The notes under the pieces are model-generated. The model did no database searches and was not told the DNA's origin. It was given only the letters and a program-made list of their open reading frames with translations. DNA of 5,667 bases from Chloroflexota bacterium (GTDB lineage: Bacteria > Chloroflexota > Chloroflexia > Thermomicrobiales > UBA6265): assembly GCA_023392645.1 (NCBI GenBank), contig JAEVYR010000301.1:1-5667 (forward strand), given 5' to 3'. Shown here in pieces: positions 1 to 5,667 of the stretch; positions within the stretch are counted from its first letter, which is position 1, and each line of letters starts with the position of its first letter. Made by a program: the position numbers and the translations under genes.

Positions 1-657
1 GAGGAGGACATCGTCGCCCTCCTGCGCGACTTCCTCGAAGCCGCCGGCTACCGCGTGCTGACCGCCCCGGACGGTCAAAGCGCCCTCGTCACGCTCGAAG
101 ACGAGCCTGTCGATTGCATCCTGCTCGACATCATGATGCCGGGTCTCTCCGGCTACGACGTGCTGCGCCGCATCCGCGAGACGAGCGACGTGCCCGTCCT
201 CTTCCTCACCGCGAAGGACGAGGACAGCGACAAGATCCGCGGACTCGGGCTCGGCGGCGACGACTACATCGTCAAATCCGCCACCCCCGGCGAGATCGTC
301 GCCCGCGTCAAGGCCGTGCTCCGCCGCGCCCGCCGCGACGAGCCGTCTTCCGGGACCGCGCTCGACTTCGGCCGCCTCACCATCGACCCGCGCGCCCGCG
401 AAGTCCGCGTCGCCGGCGAGCTCGTCTCCCTCACCGCGCGCGAGTTCGACCTGCTCGAAATGCTCGCCAGCCACCCCCGCCAGGTGCTCACCCGCGACAC
501 CATCTTCGAGCGCCTGTGGGGCCCGTACGGCGACCGCCACTCGCTCACTGTCCATATCGGCCGCCTGCGCGACAAGATCGAGCGCGATCCGGCCAATCCC
601 GACTACATCACCACCGTCTGGGGCGTCGGCTACCGCTTCGAGGGGAGTCACGCGTGA
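1..657 (+). CDS. OmpR/PhoB-family response regulator, 5'-truncated by window edge
   Basis: DNA-binding response regulator, presumably phosphorylated by the kinase encoded next to it. The reading frame is open from base 1 (EEDIVALLRDFLEAAGYRVL), so the real start lies upstream. Compared with the family, about ten N-terminal residues are missing, including the usual acidic pair. An ATG/GTG start inside the window (for example GTG at 55) would cut into the receiver fold and is not credible. Counting from base 1, the receiver domain covers residues 1-105, with phospho-acceptor Asp43 (CILLDIMMPG), the conserved Thr70 (VLFLTA) and Lys92 (DDYIVK). Lys92 is followed by Ser-Ala-Thr-Pro instead of the common Pro-Phe. 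A winged-helix trans_reg_C domain spans about 119-215, with SLTAREFDLLEMLASHP, a recognition-helix region around SLTVHIGRLRDKIE and the terminal wing TTVWGVGYRF. The stop overlaps the kinase start by four bases, so the two are translationally coupled. Target genes cannot be read from sequence. Confidence 0.95.
   Translation, partial: EEDIVALLRDFLEAAGYRVLTAPDGQSALVTLEDEPVDCILLDIMMPGLSGYDVLRRIRETSDVPVLFLTAKDEDSDKIRGLGLGGDDYIVKSATPGEIVARVKAVLRRARRDEPSSGTALDFGRLTIDPRAREVRVAGELVSLTAREFDLLEMLASHPRQVLTRDTIFERLWGPYGDRHSLTVHIGRLRDKIERDPANPDYITTVWGVGYRFEGSHA
641..647 (+). promoter_or_regulatory. Shine-Dalgarno fixing the kinase GTG start
   Basis: The purine run AGGGGAG ends six bases before GTG 654 and lies inside the last codons of the response regulator gene. 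It supports GTG 654 as the kinase start, although the kinase frame stays open much further upstream. Confidence 0.6.
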
Positions 658-1997
658 GCTCGGGGGGACCCCGCAGCCTGCCGATCCGCCGCTGGCTGGC
701 GCTGGCGCTCGCCGCACTCTTCCTCGCGCCGATCCTGACCTTGGGCGTGATCGGCTTCATCACCTTCCGGCCCACCCACGGGCCGGTGCCGGTCGAGCAG
801 CGGGTCGAGGAGCGCCTGGCGGACAATGCCGAGCGCTGGGGCGACCCCGCCTGGCAGGCGGAGCTCGGCGCCTGGCTGGCGGACGAAAACGTCGACGTGG
901 TCCTGACCGACAACGGCGCCGAAATCTACCGCTCGGCCCCGGACCCGCTCGCCGGAACTGACGACGACTCCCGCCTCGCCCGGCGGCTCGACCTCCCCGG
1001 CGAGCGGACGGCGACGATCTACGCCGACCAGCGCTTCGGCCCGCCGGAGGAGCTGCGGCAGTGGTTCGTGCCGGTCGCGCTGATCACCGCGCTGGCGCTG
1101 GCGCTGACCGGCATCGCCTGGTTCCTGCGACGGTCGATCGTCGACCCGCTCACGGCCACCAGCGCGGCCGCCGCTCGCGTCGCCGCCGGCGTGATGGATA
1201 TCGCGCTGCCCGACTCCCGCGTGCGCGAGGTCGCCGAGCTGAACCGGTCGTTCGTGGGGATGAGCGCCGCCCTGCGCCGCTCGCTCGGACGGCAGGCACA
1301 GATGGAACAGGACCGCCGGATGCTCATCTCCGCCCTCGTCCATGACCTGCGCACGCCCCTCTTCTCGCTGCGCGGCTCGCTGGAGGGGCTGGACACGGGT
1401 ATCGCCGACACGCCGGAGAAGCGCGAGCGCTACATCGCTGTCGCCCGGGAGAAGGCCGACGCGCTGGAGGGGTTGATCTCCGACATCTTTGCCTACACCC
1501 GGCTGGAGTATCTCGACGAGGAGCCGGCGCGGACGCCGGTCGATCTCGCCGCGTTCCTGCCCCGGCTGGTCGAGGGGATGCGTCCCCGCGCCGAGACGAA
1601 GCGCATCCGGCTGACGCTCGATCCCGGTCCGGCGCGGACCATCCAGGCGGACGCGCACCTGCTGACGCGGGCGATCGAGAACCTGCTCGACAACGCGCTG
1701 CGGCACACTCCCGAGGGCGGCGCCGTGCGGGTCGGTTGGCGGATATCGGGGGATCGCGTGGAGATCGATGTCGCGGACACCGGTCCCGGCATCCCCGAGG
1801 CGGACCTGCCGCACATCTTCGATCCGCTCTACCGGGGGGAGACGTCGCGCAACCGCAAGACGGGCGGGGCGGGGCTCGGGCTGGCGATCGCGAGGCGCAT
1901 CCTCGTCGCCCACGGCGGCGACCTCGCCGCCCGCAACGCCGATCGTGGTGGCGCCATCTTCACCGCGTCGCTGCCCGCCACGGCGGCTGTTATGTAG
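654..1997 (+). CDS. Membrane sensor histidine kinase (HAMP-HisKA-HATPase_c)
   Basis: Two-component sensor kinase of 447 residues that autophosphorylates on His and passes the phosphate to the adjacent response regulator. The frame is open from 114, but the sequence before 654 is an Arg/Pro-rich shadow of the regulator gene. GTG 654 has a well-spaced Shine-Dalgarno and forms a GTGA overlap with the regulator stop. Domains in order: TM1 about 14-38 (WLALALAALFLAPILTLGV), a short extracytoplasmic sensor about 39-136, TM2 about 137-158, HAMP about 159-211, and a HisKA domain with phospho-acceptor His230 in LVHDLRTPL. The HATPase_c domain has an N box with Asn343 and Asn347 (ENLLDNALRH), a G1 box at 375-381 (DTGPGIP), an F box near 390 (HIFDPLYRGE) and a G2 box at 404-410 (GGAGLGL). 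All catalytic motifs are intact. The stop is TAG. The sensor region matches no ligand-binding family I can name, so the stimulus is unknown. Confidence 0.95.
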   Translation: MSSGGPRSLPIRRWLALALAALFLAPILTLGVIGFITFRPTHGPVPVEQRVEERLADNAERWGDPAWQAELGAWLADENVDVVLTDNGAEIYRSAPDPLAGTDDDSRLARRLDLPGERTATIYADQRFGPPEELRQWFVPVALITALALALTGIAWFLRRSIVDPLTATSAAAARVAAGVMDIALPDSRVREVAELNRSFVGMSAALRRSLGRQAQMEQDRRMLISALVHDLRTPLFSLRGSLEGLDTGIADTPEKRERYIAVAREKADALEGLISDIFAYTRLEYLDEEPARTPVDLAAFLPRLVEGMRPRAETKRIRLTLDPGPARTIQADAHLLTRAIENLLDNALRHTPEGGAVRVGWRISGDRVEIDVADTGPGIPEADLPHIFDPLYRGETSRNRKTGGAGLGLAIARRILVAHGGDLAARNADRGGAIFTASLPATAAVM

Positions 1998-2050
1998 TGG
2001 TGTACGATGGATCCAGGCGCATCGGTGGACAAAACGGGAACATCGATCGC

Positions 2051-2056
2051 GGAGGT
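2051..2056 (+). promoter_or_regulatory. Shine-Dalgarno of the SARP gene
   Basis: GGAGGT lies five bases before ATG 2062. It selects this ATG over upstream in-frame codons, which would read through the end of the kinase gene as Arg-rich shadow sequence. Confidence 0.7.
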
Positions 2057-2061
2057 GCGCC

Positions 2062-3051
2062 ATGGACGACCAATCGACCGCCACACTCCGGGTCCGGCTG
2101 CTCGGCGGATTTCGGGTGGAGCGCGACGGACAGCCCGTGCCCGACGGTGCCTGGCAGCGCCGCCCCGCGCGCACGCTCGTCAAGCTGCTCGCGACCTGCC
2201 CGGGCCACCGACTGCACCGCGAGCAGGTTGAGAATCTGCTCTGGCCCGACGCCGAGCCCGGCACGGCCGCGGCACCGCTGCGCAAGGCGCTGCACTACGC
2301 GCGCCACGCGCTGGAGCCCGATCTCGCGCCGCGTCAGGCGTCAGCCACGCTGCGCCTGGCGGACGACATGCTCTCGCTGGAGGCGGTCGATGTCGACGCC
2401 GATGGGTTCGAGTCCGCCGCCACGGCCGCCCTTGCCGCCGGCTCGCTGGACGCCCTGCGCGACGCCGCTGACCGCTACGATGGCGAGCTGCTGCCTGAAG
2501 ATCGCTACGCCGACTGGGCCGCGGCCCGCCGCGAGACGCTGGCCCGCCTTCATTGCGATCTCCTGCTCGCGATGGCGACCATCCACGAGCGGCGGGGCGA
2601 GCGCCAACCCGCCGCCGAGCTGCTTCGGCGGCTCCTGCGCGATGACCCCGCGCGGGAGGACATCCACCGCCGGCTGATGACGCTGGCCGCCACCAGCGGC
2701 AACCGTCACGACGCCCTGCTCCAGTACCAGCAATGTCGCGCGACGCTGCGGGACGAGCTCGAAACCGAGCCCGCACCAGAGACCGAGCGCCTGTATCACG
2801 ACATCCTTTCCGGCAACGTCGCCACCGTCCCGTCGGCACGCACGCCGTTGCCCGCGGTCGCTCGGCGACAGGTCGAGCGGCCGCTCGCCGGTCGTCGAGT
2901 CGTGCTCGCGCGCCTCACTGCCGCGCTGGACCGTGCGGAGCATGGCGAGGGCGCCGCCATCCTGGTGCTCGGCGAGCTCGGGATCGGCAAGAGCCGGCTG
3001 CTCGCGGAGATCGCGCTGACGGCCCACCGGCGCGACATGGTCGTGCTGTGA
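2062..3051 (+). CDS. SARP/BTAD transcriptional activator, N-terminal part ending at an in-frame TGA inside the ATPase domain
   Basis: 329-residue product if the TGA at 3049-3051 is obeyed. Residues 7-100 form an OmpR-like winged helix (LRVRLLGGFRVERDG near the start, then the EQVENLLWPD and LRKALHYARHALEPD segments). Residues 109-250 are a bacterial transcriptional activation (BTAD) domain, with VDVDADGFE at its start, ELLPEDRYADW in the middle, and a helical C-terminal half ending near LYHDILSG. After a linker, residues 275-329 begin a STAND/AAA ATPase: LAGRRVVLARLTAALDRA, then Walker A GELGIGKSR at 304-312 with Lys310 and Ser311. The protein then stops, with Walker B still to come. It starts 64 bases after the kinase, with a clear Shine-Dalgarno. 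In the SARP family, large members (AfsR type) carry the ATPase and TPRs on the same chain, while small members consist only of winged helix plus BTAD. The truncated product resembles a small SARP with a useless ATPase stub. Target promoters are unknown. The alternative is the first third of one 1,179-codon gene. Confidence 0.9.
   Translation: MDDQSTATLRVRLLGGFRVERDGQPVPDGAWQRRPARTLVKLLATCPGHRLHREQVENLLWPDAEPGTAAAPLRKALHYARHALEPDLAPRQASATLRLADDMLSLEAVDVDADGFESAATAALAAGSLDALRDAADRYDGELLPEDRYADWAAARRETLARLHCDLLLAMATIHERRGERQPAAELLRRLLRDDPAREDIHRRLMTLAATSGNRHDALLQYQQCRATLRDELETEPAPETERLYHDILSGNVATVPSARTPLPAVARRQVERPLAGRRVVLARLTAALDRAEHGEGAAILVLGELGIGKSRLLAEIALTAHRRDMVVL
3049..3051 (+). other. In-frame TGA interrupting the SARP-ATPase-TPR gene
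   Basis: Frame 1 reads RRDMVVL, TGA, GTAWEQEDRLPYGPIAEAL. In related STAND ATPases this stretch is continuous: Walker A, a beta strand, then Gly-x-x-(Trp/Tyr)-Glu followed by a LPYGP-like segment. The upstream and downstream parts are in the same frame, so only the single codon is at odds. One substitution would restore sense: TGG (Trp), CGA (Arg, a CpG transition in reverse), TGC (Cys) or GGA (Gly). TGA ends the response regulator gene and this gene itself, so a global reassignment of TGA to Trp is unlikely. Nonsense mutation, read error and readthrough cannot be separated from this sequence alone. Confidence 0.85.
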
Positions 3052-3183
3052 GGGACCGCCTGGGAGCAGGAGGACCGGCTGCCCTACGGCCCGATCGCGG
3101 AGGCGCTGGGCGCGTTCATCGCCACCCAACCCGCTGAGACGCGCCAGCGCCTCGCCGGCCGTCACCCGGAGCTTGCCACGCTC

Positions 3184-5601
3184 GTGCCCGCGCTGGGGCT
3201 GGCGCCGCCACCAGCGCCGGTTCCCGGCGACCAGCGTCCCCGCCTCTTCGCCGCGGTCACCCGCCTGCTCGCGACCCTCGCCACAAGCCAGCCGTTGGTG
3301 CTGGTGCTGGAGGACCTGCACGTCGCCGACACCTCCACGCTGCAATTGCTGCACCACCTCGCCCGCTCCGCGCCGAGTCATCGCTGGCTGATCGCCGCGA
3401 CCCTGCGCGACGACATCGACATGAGCAGCGAGGCGCAGCGGCTCGCCACCGGCACCGGCGCCGACGACCCCTTCGCGCGCATCGCCCTGACGCGGCTGCC
3501 CCCCGAGGATGGCGGCGCCCTCCTCGCCGGACTGCTCGGCGATGACGGGCCAATCGCGCCCGAGCTCCGCGCTGCCATCGCCGACCGCGCCATGGGCAAC
3601 CCCTTCGTCGCCACCGAAACGATGCGGGCGCTGATCGACCGCGGCGCGGTGTCACGTTCGGATCGCGGCTGGACCCTCGCCGACCCCGCCTCCCTGCCCG
3701 TGCCCCGCCAGCTGCGCGCGCTTGTCGAGGAGCGAATCGGTCGCATCGGCGACGATGCCGGCCGCATCTTGACGCTGGTGGCCACGGCGGGCTCCGGCTG
3801 CACATTTTCGCTGCTGCGCGACGCCAGCGACCTCGACGAGCCTGCCCTGCTCGACGCGCTCGACACGGTCATCGCCGCCCGCGTGCTGGAAGAGCGCGAC
3901 GACGGCTACGCCTTCGCCCACCCGATCTACCGCCCGGCACTGGTCGAGCGGCTGACCCGGCCGCGCCGCGCCAGCCTGCACGCCGCGCTCGCCCGCGCGC
4001 TGGCCGCCATGGCTCCGACCGACCCGGCCGCGATCGAGGCGCTGGCGCATCACTGGATCTCGGCCGGCGAGCCGCCGCGGGCGCTCCCGTGGCTGATCGA
4101 GGCGGCCGACCACGCCGCCAGCGTCTACGCCAACACCGACGCGATCCACCGCCTGCAGCGCGCCCGGGATATCCTGGACGCGCCCACCACTCCGGCGGAG
4201 ATCGTGCGGCGGCATCGCGCCGGGGTGCTGCGGCGGCTGGCCGAGCTGTACGCGCTCACCGGCAACAGCCTGCTCGCGCACGATGCCTGCCTGACCGCGC
4301 TGGCGATGCCGAGCCTGCCGCCGCTCCTGGTTGCGACGCTCCACCGCCTGGCCGCGACCCAGTCGCTGGCGATGAATGACATCCACGATGCCGAGCAACA
4401 CATCGCGCGGGCGACGCCGCTGCTGGTCGGGTCGTCGCCGGAGACCGAGCGTGAGCGCCTGCGGCTCATCCTCCTCACCGCCCAGTCGCACTTCCTCGCC
4501 GAGCGCTTCACCGAGGCGCTCGGCGCCGCCGAAACCGGCGTCGAGCTGGCCACCCAGGTCGGCTCGAAGCCAGACCAGGCCCAGGCACTGGAGATCGCGT
4601 CGATGGCCTGCCTGCCGCTCGGTCGCTGGAACGAGGGCATGCGCTACGAGCACCGCCACGCCGGCCTCGTCGACGTCAACCGGTTCGTGCGCGACATCGC
4701 CGACGTGCATTTCTGCTTCGCCGAGTACCACACCTACGCTCGCCGGGACGCCGACACCGCTCGCGTCTTCGAGCGGGCGATCGGCGAGGCGACCAAGGTC
4801 GATGCCCCGCGCTCGCTGGCGCTGTGCCACTACTACCTCGGCGTGACGGCCTACTTCCACGGGCGCTTCGCCGAGGCGCTGACGCGCGAGGACGACGCGA
4901 TCACCCACTATCGCCGAGCCGGATCGACGATCGGCGAGGCCATCGCCCGGCAGATCCGCGGGGTGAGCCTGACGGCGCTCGGCCGGCTCGATGATGGCCG
5001 CGACGAGCTGGAACGCGGCCTGGCGCTCGCCGATGACGGGGCCCTGCGGTCACACGCGCGGGTTCGCCTGTATGCGGCACTGTGCCGCAACCGGATCGAC
5101 GCCAACGACGCCGAGGGCGCGCGCCGGTACGCGGACGCCGGGCTGGCCCTGACCGAGGAGCCAAGCACCTGCATCTGCTACGCCTCGTTCCTGCCCGGCG
5201 CGACGGTCGCCTACGCCATCACTGGCGACCTGGAGCGCGCCCCGGCGCTGGGCGCCCGCGCCATGGAGGCCGGGCGGGCGTTCGAGAGCCCCGCGTTCAT
5301 CTGCATGGCGCAGCAGGCCAACGGCGTGGTGCATGCGCTGGCGCGGGAGTGGGAGCCGGCGCTGGAGGCGCTGGGCGAGGCTCGTACCCTCGCGGAAACG
5401 TACGGTTTGCCCTACGAGATCGCGCGCACGCTGCTGGTACGGGCATTCGTCCACATCCAGCGGCGGGAGCGAGGCGATCTCCCGGCGGCGACGGGGCTGA
5501 TGACGGAAGCATCCGCCCGGCTGCTCCGCCTCGGCGTGCGCACGAGCGTCGCCCAGATATCGTCCTCGATGGGCTTCCTCCGCGCCCACGCCACCCGCTG
5601 A
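3184..5601 (+). CDS. STAND ATPase-TPR portion of the split SARP regulator (family sequence begins at 3052)
   Basis: C-terminal part of the regulator begun at 2062, in the same frame. GTG 3184 is only the first possible in-frame start after the TGA. It has a poor ribosome site (GGAG twelve bases upstream), and recognisable family sequence already runs through 3052-3183, so an independent gene is doubtful. Numbering from ATG 2062 with the TGA as 330, Walker B is LVLVLEDLH at 413-420 (Glu417, Asp418), followed by a sensor-like strand WLIAATLR. A GNPF motif lies at 512-515 and a winged-helix-like segment near 550-640, with RALVEERIGRI and YAFAHPIYRPALVERL. From about 665 to the end are degenerate helical TPR-like repeats, with many A-E-A-L type helices such as GRFAEALTREDDAITHYRRAG. 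There is no C-terminal LuxR-type HTH, so this is not a LAL regulator. Walker A is missing from this piece, so alone it could not bind nucleotide normally. In intact proteins of this type the ATPase and TPRs are thought to control the N-terminal DNA-binding part. It may be a pseudogene remnant or be expressed by readthrough. Confidence 0.75.
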   Translation: MPALGLAPPPAPVPGDQRPRLFAAVTRLLATLATSQPLVLVLEDLHVADTSTLQLLHHLARSAPSHRWLIAATLRDDIDMSSEAQRLATGTGADDPFARIALTRLPPEDGGALLAGLLGDDGPIAPELRAAIADRAMGNPFVATETMRALIDRGAVSRSDRGWTLADPASLPVPRQLRALVEERIGRIGDDAGRILTLVATAGSGCTFSLLRDASDLDEPALLDALDTVIAARVLEERDDGYAFAHPIYRPALVERLTRPRRASLHAALARALAAMAPTDPAAIEALAHHWISAGEPPRALPWLIEAADHAASVYANTDAIHRLQRARDILDAPTTPAEIVRRHRAGVLRRLAELYALTGNSLLAHDACLTALAMPSLPPLLVATLHRLAATQSLAMNDIHDAEQHIARATPLLVGSSPETERERLRLILLTAQSHFLAERFTEALGAAETGVELATQVGSKPDQAQALEIASMACLPLGRWNEGMRYEHRHAGLVDVNRFVRDIADVHFCFAEYHTYARRDADTARVFERAIGEATKVDAPRSLALCHYYLGVTAYFHGRFAEALTREDDAITHYRRAGSTIGEAIARQIRGVSLTALGRLDDGRDELERGLALADDGALRSHARVRLYAALCRNRIDANDAEGARRYADAGLALTEEPSTCICYASFLPGATVAYAITGDLERAPALGARAMEAGRAFESPAFICMAQQANGVVHALAREWEPALEALGEARTLAETYGLPYEIARTLLVRAFVHIQRRERGDLPAATGLMTEASARLLRLGVRTSVAQISSSMGFLRAHATR

Positions 5602-5667
5602 GCGGATGCCCCACCGCCCGTTGCGCGCGATGGGCAAGCATCGCCATCCCGACACTACCTCCGGAAT

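Noticed and set aside
114..653. Upstream extension of the kinase frame
   Set aside because: The residues are Arg/Pro/His-rich and are the out-of-frame reading of the response regulator. GTG 654 has the Shine-Dalgarno and coupled overlap.
1089..1106. Three tandem GCGCTG copies in the kinase gene
   Set aside because: They encode Ala-Leu repeats of TM2 and are explained by the composition of a hydrophobic helix in GC-rich codons. There is no sign of a phase-variable tract.
1998..2061. Promoter between the kinase and the SARP
   Set aside because: TACGAT (2003-2008) resembles a -10 and TGGACA (2026-2031) resembles a -35, but they are in the wrong order and neither has a partner at suitable spacing.
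648..2285. Long minus-strand open frame (545 codons) opposite the kinase and the SARP start
   Set aside because: It is a shadow of GC-rich coding DNA: Arg/Gly/Ala/Pro-rich with no recognisable domain. The + strand over the same bases encodes a kinase with every catalytic motif.
3048..3137. GTG overlapping the in-frame TGA (CTGTGAGG) as a coupled start for a downstream gene
   Set aside because: That GTG is in frame 3 and reaches a stop at 3137 after about 29 codons of shadow-type sequence. It cannot start the downstream ATPase-TPR frame.
2341..4908. Minus-strand open frames of 346 codons (2341-3381) and 418 codons (3652-4908)
   Set aside because: They lie opposite the SARP-ATPase-TPR frame, have low-complexity composition, and show no motifs. 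The longest lies antisense to a clear STAND/TPR region.
2062..5601. Genetic-code change with TGA read as Trp
   Set aside because: The response regulator ends properly at a TGA, the large gene itself ends at a TGA, and TGG is used freely for Trp. A single TGA does not support recoding of the whole genome.
5627..5644. GCGATG-GGCAAG-CATCGC hairpin after the last gene, as a terminator
   Set aside because: It has a perfect six-base stem and six-base loop about 25 bases after the stop, but no T-run follows and the stem is short. It could be a weak terminator or chance. The rest of 5602-5667 shows nothing else.

Overview
This window is GC-rich (about 70% by eye) bacterial DNA with all recognisable genes on the + strand. 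Codons end mostly in G or C, and intergenic gaps are very short. The gene set is an OmpR-type response regulator, a sensor histidine kinase and a large SARP-type regulator with a STAND ATPase and TPR repeats but no LuxR HTH. This fits a high-GC Chloroflexota (Thermomicrobia/Sphaerobacter-like) or an actinobacterium. Nothing here decides the phylum, and this is inference only.

Layout: 1-657 is the 3' part of a response regulator whose first residues lie before the window. 654-1997 is its partner membrane histidine kinase, overlapping it by four bases (GTGA) with a good Shine-Dalgarno. After a 64-base gap, 2062 opens a large SARP/BTAD-ATPase-TPR regulator in frame 1. Its reading frame is interrupted by one TGA at 3049-3051 and then runs on in the same frame to a TGA at 5599-5601. 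The last 66 bases hold no gene that I can see.

The interruption is the main point of interest. The TGA falls inside the ATPase domain, 19 codons after the Walker A Ser, so Walker A lies in the upstream piece and Walker B in the downstream piece. Family-like sequence and G/C-ending codons continue immediately after the stop, including 44 codons before the first possible in-frame start (GTG 3184). No second stop or frameshift follows in about 850 codons. This points to one ancestral gene of about 1,179 codons carrying a recent nonsense change, a sequencing or assembly error, or a stop that is read through. If the stop is real and obeyed, the product is a 329-residue SARP with DNA-binding and BTAD domains, close to the size of classical small stand-alone SARPs.

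Working together (inference): the kinase senses an extracytoplasmic or membrane signal and phosphorylates the response regulator. The SARP gene follows closely enough to be co-transcribed or to be a target of the pair. I see no mobile element, CRISPR array, tRNA or rRNA, and no convincing novel multi-gene system.
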